Assembly: GCF_050947875.1 (NCBI RefSeq)
Contig: NC_134569.1
Coordinates: 19,567,631-19,631,630 of the forward strand
Direction of reading: 5' to 3'
Source of the DNA: Dermacentor variabilis
Taxonomy: Eukaryota; Arthropoda; Arachnida; Ixodida; Ixodidae
DNA length: 64,000 nucleotides
Every line of letters begins with the position of its first letter. Positions within the stretch are counted from its first letter, which is position 1. The position numbers and the translations under genes are program-made. Below, in pieces: positions 30,250 to 41,322 of this stretch. The notes beneath the pieces were generated by a model. That model searched no databases and was not told where the DNA came from. It worked only from the letters and a program-made list of their open reading frames with translations.

Positions 30250-32783
30250 ATAAATGTTCACTCATCATTTCATGCTGATCAGGCTAAAATCTTGCACTGC
30301 ATGATGCCGCTAATAACGTGTCTGATGTAGCTTTTTAATACGTCAAGCCACCAGCCGCCTGCCAACTCGCCAAACCAGCTGCACTTCAAAGTTAGCAGCC
30401 CTGTCTGCACTCAACCAATGCTGTCGACTCTCACATAAGCTTGCCATGGTGAAGGGTTGTGTACTACCAGAATGAAACACAGACAGCAGAGCACGTACAT
30501 GGCTTGCGATACGAGGGAGTGCTGATAAGTATTCAGTAGGGGTGTGTAAATACCGAATAGTAGAATAGATATAGTCATCCTCGCAAAGCTCCACCTGTAG
30601 CCACAGACGCGTCAATGTCTGTTATACGAGCGACAGCATTCCTTCCACTGTGCAAAAACAGCTTGCTTGGCCTGTGCAAGGAATGCTGCTGCCCACATAC
30701 ACTAACACATTTTCTGCATGTCGCCTGATATCTCCTGAAAGTTAGTGTATTTCCTAAAGTGAACGACCAAGAACACCGGAACCGTATGCCATGAAATTTG
30801 TGACATGGGTGCTTTCCTTTACATAGCATTTCTGATAGCCCAGTTCCTGAATGGCCCGTGGTTTTACAGAATAAGAATGCTTGCGTCAATAAAAGCACTT
30901 GCTACGCTCCTTCAGAATACGAAATATAGCACTGCTTGCCGCATAACATTATTGCAGTGTACTTGGCGCCTTTGGAAACGTAATTCAATAGTGCATGGCT
31001 TAGCAGAATATAACATGCGGCCTTGAGGTAGTGCATTTTGCAAAAGGGCTCAGCTATTTGTTCCTTCAATGTGGAAGTCATAAATTAAATCAATACTTAT
31101 CTTCACCTTTGGAAAACAAATTCTCAGTTTTACCTGAAGGCAAAGCATGGTTTAGTGTTGCACTGAAGGTGTCTCAGGAGGCTGACATGATGAGCGTGGC
31201 AGTTGCACTTCAGGTGTTGCCCCTCAATAGCGCACATGATGGGATTAACAGAAAACATATAGACGCCGCTCTGTGTTGTCAGCATTCTCAGCGGGAACGC
31301 GCGGAGCGCTGATGGTGCTTTGTACGTTTCAGTTTGACTTTGGCTGAGCTGGAAGGTCCAATTTATGGAACCAAGCGTTGTTTTTTTTTTTTTTTTTTTT
31401 TTGGTACCTGGAGTAGTAGAGCTATACATATCTGGTTGAACATCTTGAAGGGGCAGCGCAAGACAACAAAGACAAAAGGCAAGAAACACAAGACGTTTCA
31501 AGATGTTCAACCTTCAAGATGTACAACCAGTACCAACTTGCCCAAATGTTGATTCCTCTACTATACATATCTGATTTACCTTGTCACTATTTTATGAGTA
31601 GTAATGACACACACAGCGAGCTCACGAAAGCACAATTAAATAGAAAATACTTTCATATGCTGAATGCACTGATAAACCAATCCAAAGCTGCCAGCAAAAC
31701 ATCGGCATTATTTGGCGTAGTAACACAAGAACAGATGCTCTATGGATGCTACGGATACGGAATCTACGGATGTAGATTTAGCTGTGCTGCCATAGAAAGT
31801 TATTATCGAGTTTCAAGTTTCAGCATGAAGTTTGAAACAGGAAGCTTTTGCATTTATTTTCCCCAGTAATTATTACTTTTTTTGCCAAATTAATGAAACA
31901 CATAGCTTTGAAAGAATGCTTTGCCTATTTAAAATAATCTAGTGTTGCTTTTTAGCATCCCCTTACTTTTAGCGTGGAAAATTGCTTCAGATCCTGCCCC
32001 TTTAACAAGCAATATATTTTAGAAATGCTAATGGGAAAAACTAGTTTCTCAATTCGTATGAGCTGCCACAAGGCGATGAGATCTTTCTCTTGCTAATGTA
32101 GCCCACTTCTAAATGACATTTGTGGGGCTGCGCAACTCTTACGCGTCCTCTGATGTGCTGTTTTCCCTGTACGGCTACCGTCTCCTGTAAGCCGGCTTCA
32201 CTGCATTGCTTTATGCGTCGGTTGGCGTGGTTGCAGATTAGCATGACAGATGGCACGTGCGTTGCACTGCTAATGCTACCCAACGGCGGGGTTAGTCAGA
32301 CATGACAGGGAGTAAGCTCTTCCTCTTTGGCTCGTGGTCTGCAAGCAGCACGGACGTTCCACGCGTGCGTCAATCAATGCTTCTGCGAGACTGCCTCGTG
32401 AGGCCTCATTCGAACGCAACACCATTTGAATAACTGTACACACAAACAACCAGGCTTTAGTGGCCAGCATGGGGCGAACATATTCGCTCATTATCCTGTT
32501 ACGGTGAGTCAGACTTCCTAGATTTGTCGCGTGCCCATCAGCATGTTCTGTAGATGGCAATTCGGCTAGCAGGCATTAGTGTATGAAAGGTGCAATAAAT
32601 ACCATTGCAACTGTTTGCACTACTGTGTTGTCGTTCCTTTGTTCCTAGAGTACGGGTGAGATGCCACACATTCAGAGAGCTTCCTGAAGAGTGGACTACC
32701 CATTAGAAATCCAAGCGCTGCTGAGTGCCCCTACTACTGAATGCATCTTCCCGAGTCGCTGCCCGTGCATGCCATTTGTCACA
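30250..32783. other. Intron with a 22-T tract, no gene recognised
   Basis: A run of about 22 T lies at 31380-31402. Near 31440-31555 the sequence ATCTTGAAGG/CTTCAAGATG recurs in direct and inverted forms. A reading frame at 31519-31869 shows no domain. AATAAATACC near 32593 could be an old polyadenylation or LTR signal but has no partner. Confidence 0.45.
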
Positions 32784-32785
32784 TA

Positions 32786-33868
32786 CAGTAGAATCTCATT
32801 AAACCATACCCACTTAATCCATAGTATCTTATTAAATATAGTGGTACATTGTCTACCAGTCACTTAAATGTGTACAATCCGTTCTTGTCATGTGCCCATC
32901 ATAGAGCTCAGTTTCAGTCTCGCACTCCTACAACCAACGGATTCTGGACGAAGTGCACCAAGTGTGAGTTATGCGTTGCATGTGTATGTATTGTGCACAC
33001 GCATCTCTGTGGCTGTTGCAGAGCCATAGCCTCCAAGCTGTGCCCTCCACAATCTCAGACTAGTAATCTTGGAGGCCATGATGGAGCACCCTCAAGAGAT
33101 CCCATTGACGGTAAGAGTGCTCTTGCACAAGATCCTTTGTGACGCTGTTGCTGGCGAAAGTCTAGCACACGATCACCTAGTAAAAGCTGTGATGAGAGCC
33201 GCGAAAGTGCACACATGTGCACAGTTGATTTGTTCAAATGCCGCATTGCACATTTGCTGAACTTCACGACAGTGATCTGCAGACACGGCATGATTATTAC
33301 AGGACCACACAATGTTGAACAGGCGAGTAAAGCATTGCATGCTGCGAGACATTGCTAGCAGAAATTTTGGAGAGACAAGGTGGTGGCGACAGAGTGCTAC
33401 AGTTTTCGGCATTTTGCGATGTCGACAACAATGTCAACACTTGTAAAGATTTGCTCAAAAGTGACACTGTTAACTCTGTCAGTGCCGAGTTACCCAGCAC
33501 AAGCGACAATGAGGACGATAACACTGAGCTGGAGGATGCGCTGTGTGTGACAGTTGCAAAAACAGTGTGAGCTCTGGATGTGATGTGGCCGTTTTCTGAA
33601 ACGAGGGGATTAATGGACTTATTGGCCTTCCAGTGGATGGCTTCAAGACTGCAGTTGTCGCTGCGAGGCTGCCAAAGCAGCAAATGAAAGTGACGGATTT
33701 ACTGTGGCTTCTTTTCACAAAATAAAAGGTTTCTTGGTTTTCTAGCAAAACACATTCCATCTCAAAGGTAGATAAGTGCATATCTTTTACTTTCGGGTAT
33801 GCTGTAGTACTGCTTAGCACGTACTTTCTTCATGTCCTCGTCACATACAGTTTAACGAGGTTCCACTG
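32786..33868 (+). mobile_element. Tigger-type element, 1083 bp
   Basis: The left end CAGTAGAATCTCATTAAACC and the inverted right end CAGTGGAACCTCGTTAAACT match, with TA on both sides (32784-32785 and 33869-33870). The right part reads on the plus strand like the C-terminal tail of a Tigger transposase (LPSTSDNEDDNTELEDA and later KQQMKVTDLL), with stops between. Confidence 0.78.
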
Positions 33869-34007
33869 TAATTGAATGAACAAATTCTTGGAAGTAAGTA
33901 GGATTAATCATGCTTTGATAAACTAGAAAAACCAAAGGCTCTGCTTTTGCTGCTCTGGCATCAAGCAGCTGTGATGATGATGAGGTCTCGATAGAAGGTT
34001 AACTCAC

Positions 34008-34375
34008 GTATCCCTCTGGGTGGAGCTTGATGAGGAAGCGCTTGCGCTTGAAGCTCAGCTTGCGGATTTTGGCCCAGGAGAAGGTATTGATGCGTGTGGT
34101 GCCCTGGAACACTATGACACCCATGTGGGCCACTGCCAGATTGAGAGAGAGGCCCTCGGAGTCATGGGCAGGGCTCAGCCGCACCCCATACAGCTCACAG
34201 CGACGTGCTGTCTCCAGCAGATTGAGGTCTGCCTGGGCCGGACTCTGGCCCACATGTCGCTGATGGCACTCCATGATGCGTGCCTCAAGCTCTGCATCCT
34301 GGTGGGGCGCAAACTTGTAGCTTGACAGGTACGAAGAATCAGGGTAGTCTTCTGCCACATAATCCCCACATGAAG
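34008..34375 (-). CDS. Cdep/FARP: FARP/FRMD7-family exon (FERM F2 end and F3 lobe)
   Basis: Fourth visible exon, 368 bp: acceptor TGTGTGCAG, donor GTGAGT. Two bases complete an alanine codon from exon 35516-35613, then 122 codons follow. It reads CGDYVAEDYPDSSYL, then HVGQSPAQADLNLLETARRC, ELYGVRLSPAHDSEG, LAVAHMGVIVFQGTTRINTF, SWAKIRKLSFKRKRFLIKLH. The block AxxDxxLLExARRxExYGxRLxPA...KLSFKRKRFLIKL is the hallmark of the FARP/FRMD7/Cdep FERM domain. The F3 lobe binds membrane phosphoinositides and receptor tails. It ends in phase 0 and joins exon 16223-16383. Confidence 0.96.
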
Positions 34376-35515
34376 CTGCACACAAAGTTAAGCCAGTTCA
34401 CTCAAGAGGCCTAAACACATACGGTGCCCAACACACAGCTTCTCAACATAGAATAGCACTTCATAAAGACATGGACCATTATCAAGGCCACAAGGCCACA
34501 GTTCATTAACAGAAACTCGTTTTCCTATGCAATCTCAAAAGCAGACCTATATCCCCATTTCTTGACAGTCTTCATAAACACATCAATATCCAGTGCAATG
34601 TTGCTACATCTTTCGTGAAATAAGATTGTTAGCACACTGGAGAACCCCAACAACCAGGGCAAAAGAGCTCTGCAGACTGGCATACTTACGTGGACCATGA
34701 CATATGTGTATCACAGTTTAACATTTCAGTGGAAAGTACAGAGCAGAGAACTCTGCAAGAACTCTGCAATGTCAAAAATCAGCAACTCAAATCATAAAGT
34801 GGCAGGCTGGCAACTTTGTGGTTGCTACCACCGGGAGCAAACACCAAGTTGATGTGCCACACATCACATAAAAAACCATGGCCAACCACTGGTGAAAAAA
34901 AAGGAGCCAGAAAAAAGCAGGAAAGCCTGGCAGAGAATCAGCATCTTCTTTCGTCCTGCTCCGTACATTATGACATCCCAATTGATGACATTGATGGTCT
35001 TCAATGAACAACACAGTCACAAGGCACTGTAGTTTGTGGTCAGCCACTTGTATGATCTTTAAATCTTTATGTGCTCTGCCCATGTGAAGCCTTGTTGAAA
35101 TTTCTAATCACTCCTTACATTCCTCGAGTTATTGGACGCCTTATCTACACAAAAGTTGGTTAAGCTTGAATGGTATGGCAGCTTTTGTTTGCATACAGGT
35201 GCCAACATTCACAAACAGGTCCTGGACTCCAAACAAGTAGAAAGACAGCTATTCTGACACTGCGTTGGTTCTCAGTGTGTCACAACCTTTGTAGCTACAA
35301 GCTATCCCAAGGCCCCCTCTTGACTAGAGGCAGATTCACATTATTACTTTATATGGTAAATAATGTGGAAATGAAACAAAAGGTTATCATTGTTAAAGCC
35401 ACTGCTCCTGAAAAAATTCAAGATGACATGCGAGCCACTACGCAGGCTTGGTCCACTCACTGACAGCTGGTTTCAAGCCAGCAGGCTGAACAATGTGAAC
35501 AGGATGTGTGCTCAC
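34376..35515. other. 1.14-kb intron, nothing recognised
   Basis: The shortest host intron in the window. It has GT...AG ends, and I see no repeat with recognisable termini in it. Confidence 0.6.
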
Positions 35516-35613
35516 CCTGGACGATGTAAGAGGCCAGCAGTGCAGCAGTGGGGTCACTACACTGAAGGAGACCCTGTGACAGGTCCCTCTTGATCTGCAG
35601 GCTGAACAGGTAC
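35516..35613 (-). CDS. Cdep/FARP: FARP/FRMD7-family exon (FERM F2 start)
   Basis: Third visible exon, 98 bp: acceptor CTGGCTAG, donor GTGAGC. One base completes the arginine of the TR motif from exon 43019-43143, then YLFSLQIKRDLSQGLLQCSD and PTAALLASYIVQ follow, then one base of the next codon. The pattern YLFxLQxKxDLxxGxLxCxDxxAALLxSxxVQ is typical of the F1/F2 junction in FERM proteins of this family. Phases 1-in and 1-out fit both neighbours exactly. Confidence 0.94.
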
Positions 35614-37060
35614 CTAGCCAGAAAAAATAGGCTGCTTGCTCAGCTAGCACCATATGACTGCAAATAGTATTTACGTGCACATATACTTGGTGGCTTTTTT
35701 TTTTTATGGTAAAAGAATGTAAAAAGATCACCTGTGGCATATAGCAGAAATCTATCTACTCATTGAGCTGGATTACTCGAAGAGGTGGACAATTTCATAC
35801 TTATTCGAATATAAGGCCAGGCTTTTTTCCCCAGAATCCTTAGCCTCGAAGTCACTCGCCCCACCTTATACACAAATTTTTGCCTTAAGCCGTGGCATCA
35901 TGGCAGCAAAAATTTCACTTTATAGTGTGGATTTATGGCAACGCATGCCGCAATGCCACGTAGCCACATCATAAGGCGAAATTCGCATTCTATGTTAGCA
36001 ATTGAGCATTTTGGGCAATTCCCGCCAAGTATAAATCATCTGTCGGCTACTCTATATTGCCTTCTATCAGTCTGCATAGACTAATAGAAGGCGATATAGA
36101 GACTTGGGTCCCCCTACTGGTACCCTTGCCTTATAATTGTGACCACTTGATAGTTGAATAAATACTGTACACACAGGAAATAAAAATGTATAACTGATTA
36201 ATTATCAGAATGTCACTAAATAACTGTTTAATTAATTGATCTAGCGCACATAATCCGATATAGGAATTCAAGTCACTAATTTCACAAGGTGTATCCACTT
36301 AAACAAATTTTGAAACTAGCACCAGCTTTAGGGTGAGCGCTGCCCAACTTACAGCAAAAATGCACTGTTGTTCCACCTTTCAACCAAACACCGTTTTAGG
36401 CACTGAAGTTAAAACATTTGTGGAATATCAATACATTTTGATGTAAACTTTGGGGACGCATATCTCGAAAATGATGTCACTCTCATAATTCTTTCCAAGT
36501 GGATACAACGGTCAATGTCACTGGCTGCAATTCATAAACTGCAATAGGCATTGTAAATTAATTAGTGTAAACAGTAATTAGCAAAACCTTAATTAAATAG
36601 TCAGGCATTCATTTTGACTTTTCGTGCAAATAATGTTGGCCACTGAGAGTAATCCTTCTCAAGAAGTAGAATTATGCTACATGCCATGAGTGATTTCTTA
36701 ATATTTTGTTAACGATTAAATAAAACATTCTATACACTAGCCTGAATGCACACACTGAGAGGACATGCATAATGTTGAGACAAGAACATAATCAGATAGC
36801 TGCGTCATGTGGTAGTGGTGCAAACAAGATATAGCACAGCCCTAACATTTACATTTTTTTTTTTATCTTAGCCAGCTCTCAACATGAGAAGAGATGGATT
36901 CACATAACTGATGCAATAACCATCTAACACACACCTTCATGAAGCAAGACAGTAATTTTCCTTCTTTGCAGATTAAGCGGAATACGCCACAATACTGCAG
37001 CATTCACACAAGTATAATAGAAGAGGAGTACTTCGAGAACTGCGTAAATAAATAGAATGC
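35614..37060. other. Intron, no gene recognised
   Basis: It holds the inverted repeat 36051-36100 and a motif near 35803 (TCGAATATAAGGCC) similar in style to Tigger ends. T tracts lie near 35695 and 36855. Confidence 0.5.
36051..36100. repeat. 23-bp imperfect inverted repeat, 4-nt loop
   Basis: TCTATATTGCCTTCTATCAG... (36051-36073) pairs with 36078-36100 with two mismatches. Confidence 0.85.
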
Positions 37061-37450
37061 AGTCGAATCTCATTATAATGAGGTCACATCGAAAACAAAA
37101 GTACCTTCATTATATCATACATTCATTACTATAAGCATACATGCTGATATCAACGAAAAGAAAAATTGTGATCACGTCTATGAGAAAGAAACACAGTGCG
37201 ATGCCTCCAACAGGCCAGCAAAACTTGTGCTGATATGTGGCATGGGAACAACAATAAATGACATAAAAACATATTGATATATTGCTAATATGTAATTATG
37301 TGATTGGTGTGATCGCATGGGATTTCCACGCTGGCCTGTTGGCTGCAGTCCAATTAAGCCAAGCCAGAACATGCACACACATCCAGAATCTGCTATTTCA
37401 ACATGGAGGAAAAAATTTTCATCCATGAATTTAAAGCAGCGCTTGCTAAG
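37061..37450 (+). mobile_element. Tigger-type element, left end only
   Basis: CAGTCGAATCTCATTATAAT at 37061 followed by TTCATTATATCAT-type subterminal text is a Tigger terminus, but the preceding bases are TG rather than TA and I found no matching right end. The pogo MITE 37453-37911 lies directly to the right. Confidence 0.45.
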
Positions 37451-37452
37451 TA

Positions 37453-37911
37453 CAGTGACTGACCAATTTCTCGACTAATTTCTGAACAACGGCCATCAGT
37501 GTAGTCCGTTCATATGATCCCGCGCTTGAATGCTGACAAGGTCTAACGGTATGAATATATTGATAAAGAGCTTCCTGTGACAAGTTGTCTCCAGCCACTC
37601 TGCTGACTGTAGGCAAATTTTTTTCGCCACCGTACTGCCTAGACCACTAGTGTAAACCAGCGCCACCTCCATGATAGTTGGCAACCAAAGTTGCAGTTTG
37701 GCGCTGAGTCGACATGGCAGCAACTTTCTTGACAGCTGCCATTTTTACAGCCTCATGCACGCAGATCATGTAAAAATATTCAGTGGCGCACCATGCGGTG
37801 TCCAAAATTTTGGTTGCCATTATACACTGATACACTGGAAAGACTGCGGGGAAGTTTCAATAAACATGCAAGACTGAAAAGTCAGACATCTGAAAAATTG
37901 GTTGGCAACTG
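37453..37911. mobile_element. pogo-type MITE, 459 bp
   Basis: The left end CAGTGACTGACCAATTTCTC and the inverted right end CAGTTGCCAACCAATTTTTC match in the outer 20 bases with some differences; TA flanks both sides (37451-37452 and 37912-37913). It is a relative of the elements at 28828 and 58101. Confidence 0.65.
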
Positions 37912-37913
37912 TA

Positions 37914-38677
37914 TTTGACATTCTGCACCATTTCATTTGACCCTACCTATTCTACCAGAATAAGTGAAAACTTGGTGATACGATCACAGCTGGTACAAAT
38001 TTTGGGGTAATATGAATTTCTACAATTTCCCGGCCAAGCGCACTGTATACTATGAGCTACATTTCAATTGTCCCGAATGCTCCCCTCACTGTTTCGAGTG
38101 ATACGAATGAGCAAGCCGCGACGGCTGCAACCGCTGGCAGCAAAGTGGTGAGGAGACTGCGCCGAGCATGCCGAGGCAGGTTGGCAGGTCGGCAGGCGGA
38201 CCGTTTTCGTGTTTGCAGCGCAGGGGGAGGCCGGCAGAAGGCAGCCGATAACACAGTGGCAACTGAGCGCACAGCACGGAGTGGAAACCATTTGGCACTG
38301 GCAGTCTCTCCCACATTCTTCACCACTCGTGAGGCTCGTGCTCTGTGCTGTGTCTATTGTCCTCGCAAAGCCAGTTTTCCAAATTAGCTACTGGACGACC
38401 TGGCAAAGAAGAAAACCCAGAAGGACATCCAGGGCTTCTTACATCGTGAATAAATTTCTAAAAATTAATTTCTGGCTCTTTAAGATGCCGATATAATTAG
38501 TTTTTCGGTGATGTTTAATTACAGTATTACAACTGATTATAACGCAGGCTTTTCTTTTTCAGGCAAATTGAATCGAAAGCCACATCCACAGCGTTTGTAC
38601 GCTATGCCGCATAACACGGTTGGATTACCGCAAGACTGACTTTAAAATAGTTATGCAGAAACTCCACTGGAGTTGTC
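37914..38677. other. Intron, G+C-rich patch, no gene recognised
   Basis: 38100-38340 is G+C rich and open in several frames, but no frame shows a known domain. It might be a Tigger relic: AATTTTGGGG near 37998 and AATTACAGTATTAC near 38517 could be degraded ends. Confidence 0.35.
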
Positions 38678-38680
38678 TAA

Positions 38681-38920
38681 TAGTGTTTTTCACTGGTCGA
38701 TCTGGAGCAGGATTTCTTGCTCTGCAAAGGTGAATCCAGATTTTACTGGTCAATCTAGAGTGAGTTTGCGCTTTCCAATGGTCGTTTCAGATGAACTCTC
38801 TCCCTGCAATATCACTTTCACTTGCTCCGCTGCCAAGGAGTGAGTACAGGCGGAAATAGGAAGAGAATCATACGTCACTTCCGCTTACTGTGGGACGGCA
38901 GCTTTGGTTGCCATAAGAAT

Positions 38921-38963
<43 letters not shown>

Positions 38964-39255
38964 CAGTACCTTACAGGGCCCAGAGGCCATTGAGTAAGGG
39001 AGACAAACAAGGATATCATAAATGCAAATCATACAGGTCAAAAAGAAAAATGGAAAGCATTGCACACGGCTAGTACTAAAAAGCAGCAACAAACATAAGA
39101 GCAGAAGTCAGTTTGTGTGACGTGTGCGCACAGACATCTGGTATGATCCATGGCGAAGCATTTTTGCCTTCCGCTGGTAGATTCAAATTGGTGAAATCCG
39201 AGCACTCGCTCCAGAATTTTGGCAGCCGCTCCAGATCTACCAGTGAAGAACACCA
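38681..39255. mobile_element. PIF/Harbinger-like MITE, copy 2 (TAA duplication)
   Basis: It starts TAGTGTTTTTCACTGGTCGA and ends with CCAGTGAAGAACACCA; TAA lies on both sides (38678-38680 and 39256-39258). Sequence between the ends follows copy 1 at 1308-1945 closely (for example GGCGGAAATAG, ACGTCACTTC, AGAGCAGAAGTCAG). A 175-bp LINE end is inserted at 38919-39093. Confidence 0.75.
38919..39093 (-). mobile_element. Severely truncated LINE 3' end, 7-bp duplication
   Basis: CATAAGA flanks the insert (38912-38918 and 39094-39100), and copy 1 of the host MITE lacks it. On the minus strand it ends GGGCCCTGTAAGGTACTG followed by (TAAA)n of about 45 bp. This is the target-primed signature. It matches the family at 16780-16875. 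Confidence 0.82.
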
Positions 39256-39359
39256 TAAGTGTGCATAAGCATTGTGCCACTTGCTCATCTCCACTTTTAC
39301 GATGCAACGTATGTTGTTTACAGTGATTGACGAAGCAGAAGACGGTTGATTATATGTGT

Positions 39360-39950
39360 GCTTTATCGGGCTTGTAATCTGTTTTTGCTCTTAATCTGAC
39401 CAGTATACACCCTTACCAACCTTTATCATTCATTATCAAACTTCCCGAACTCAACCTGGCCTTTGTCAACCTTTATCTGTTTTTATCGGACATCATCTAA
39501 CCCTTATCAGTCATTATCAACCTTATCAGACTCAATCCCACCTTTATTAACCTTATCAGACACGAGCTGACCCTTATCAACTTTATCGGTCATTATCAAC
39601 CTTATCAGTAATTAATAAAGAGAAAATGAGACATCCACCTGTTCGTAGCAATTGCTACGAATGGGTGGATGTCTCATTTTTTCTTTATTAATTACCTCTC
39701 TCCACCTTGCGAGTTTCCGAAGAATTATTTTCGTCAACCTTATCAGAATTGATCCAGCCCTTAGCTGTCCTTATCAGACATGATACGACCCTTATCAACC
39801 TTTATCTGTTCTTGTCAACATCATCAGAATTGCTCCGACCATTATAAGCCCTTATCGCTCTTTAGCACCTTATCTATCCGTGTTGAACCATTATCAACCG
39901 CGATCAGACCCATATAACCCCTCATCACTCCTTATCATCCTTATCAACTC
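39360..39950. repeat. Degenerate TTATC tandem array
   Basis: CTTATCAACCTTTATC-like units recur with variable spacing of roughly 12-30 bp over about 590 bp, interrupted at about 39603-39740 by a SINE-tail palindrome. No single unit length is fixed, so it is an old or rapidly changing array. Confidence 0.75.
39610..39694. repeat. SINE-tail palindrome (85 bp)
   Basis: Two copies of the SINE tail (GACATCCACC...GTAGC) face each other around AGCAATTGCT, giving a near-perfect hairpin from AATTAATAAAG to CTTTATTAATT. No tRNA head is present. The sequence to 39736 continues with the CTCTCCACCTTGCGAGTTTCC segment of the SINE. Confidence 0.8.
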
Positions 39951-40080
39951 ATTGACTGCTCACCTAGCTGTGTTGCACGACAACATACAACATGGTACCA
40001 CAGGGAAAACACGGGGAAGGCGGGAGATGGAAATTGAAGACAATGAGCAAAACGAGAACAACATGAAAGCAGGAGCCAAT

Positions 40081-40110
40081 GTTTCGACAAGTGGACTTGT
40101 CTTCTTCAAG
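40081..40110 (-). ncRNA. Hammerhead-like motif, left arm
   Basis: On the minus strand: TTGAAGAA, a GACAAG/CTTGTC stem, then GAAAC. This resembles the CUGANGA-stem II-GAAA core of a hammerhead ribozyme but has U for the first C and an extra A, so catalysis is doubtful. Confidence 0.35.
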
Positions 40111-40527
40111 GCGACATATGCTTTCCTCGCCACAGTATATATAGGTGGGGTTCTTCTAAAGGGGAGAGGGTGTAAAGTGGATGTGTGTGGCAACGAGAGA
40201 AGGTGTGTTCGCGTGTCGAATTGAGAATAAAGGAGTGCTGTGCACAAGGCTAGGGACCCGCCCGTCTGTCAATCACATGTCAACGTCCGTGTGTCAGCCG
40301 GCGTGTCAATGGCGTGCACAGCAGCCCTCTATTACCTGTTTCACTGGTGGTCATAGGCTATCGTGTCTCTGAAAGAGATAATACAAGGAGCGACAGAAAC
40401 CGGTGCTCATAAAAAAAAAAATAAAAGGAAAATACTGAAATGCTATAAATAAATAAAGGGGGTAAAATGGAAAGAAGGAAAAAGAAAAAGAAAAGATAAA
40501 AAGGGGAGGGTACGCAAAGAAACCAAA

Positions 40528-40683
40528 CTAAATGTTGTTGCCTATAGCTTGAAATTTAGCATAGCGAATAGATTCTAAAGCTCCCTTTGAAACGTTTATG
40601 CCTATTGGTTGCAATGTCTTGAACTTAAGGATAAGGTATGATTCTCTGTATTTTCCTTCTCGTTCAGAACGGAAATTTGACTG
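40528..40683 (-). pseudogene. Penelope-like ORF 3' end (left arm)
   Basis: 51 codons to a TAG: RSEREGKYRESYLILKFKTL then QPIGINVSKGALESIRYAKF. The pattern xxRExYLIxKxKTLxPxGIN is what follows the GIY-YIG endonuclease at the C terminus of Penelope-like proteins. The rest of the ORF is missing by 5' truncation. Confidence 0.6.
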
Positions 40684-40715
40684 TAAGATGAACTTAACTT
40701 AAACTCTACATCATA

Positions 40716-40871
40716 CAGTCAAATTTCCGTTCTGAAAGAGAAAGAAAATACAGAGAATCATACCTTATCCTTAAGTTCAAGACATTGCAGCCAATAGGCA
40801 TAAACGTTTCAAAGGGAGCTTTAGAATCTATTCGCTATGCTAAATTTCAAGCTATAGGCAACAACACTTAG
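40716..40871 (+). pseudogene. Penelope-like ORF 3' end (right arm)
   Basis: Same 51 codons as the left arm with two residue differences seen (a K/R change in the SERE region and the final residue before the stop). The near-identity means that the pair is recent or has been corrected between arms. Confidence 0.6.
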
Positions 40872-41293
40872 TTTAGTTTCTTAGTGTATCTTTTTTCTTT
40901 TTTTCCTCCTTCTTTCCGTTTTCCCCCTTTATTTATTTATTTATACCATATCAGTATTTCCCTTTCTTTTCTTTTTTTTTTTTTTTTTTTTTATGAGCAC
41001 CGGTTTCTGCCCTTCCTTCTATTATCTCTTTCAGAGACATGACAGCCTATGACCACCAGTGAAACAGGTAATAGAGGGCTGCTGTGCACGCCATTGACAC
41101 GCCGGCTGACACACGGACGTTGACATGTGATTGACAGACGGGCGGGTCCCTAGCCTTGTGCACAGCACTCCTTTATTCTCAATTCGACACACGAACACAC
41201 CTTCTCTCGTTGCCACACACATCCACTTTACACCCTCTCCCCTTTAGAAGAACCCCACCTATATATACTGTGGCGAGGAAAGCATATGTCGCC

Positions 41294-41322
41294 TTGAAGA
41301 AGACAAGTCCACTTGTCGAAAC
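41294..41322 (+). ncRNA. Hammerhead-like motif, right arm
   Basis: Same motif as in the left arm (TTGAAGAA, 6-bp stem GACAAG/CTTGTC with loop TCCA, GAAAC), preceded by ATGTCGCC, where a GUC cleavage triplet could lie. Core deviations are identical in both arms. Confidence 0.35.

Noticed and set aside
32050..32620. Second solo LTR candidate
   Set aside because: AATAAATACC followed by a T-rich end resembles an LTR 3' part, but boundaries and duplications could not be found.
38052..38387. Protein-coding exon in a G+C-rich patch
   Set aside because: Frames are open on both strands because of base composition; no domain, no flanking splice sites in phase with the FARP exons.
39880..40247. Separate genes in the two arms of the large palindrome
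   Set aside because: The paired frames (for example 40181-40372 and 41031-41222) are copies of one another in inverted arms and fall in the untranslated part of the Penelope-like element.
40970..40992. Poly(T) run as a processed-pseudogene tail
   Set aside because: It matches an A-rich tract of variable length in the opposite arm of the Penelope-like pair, so it belongs to that element.
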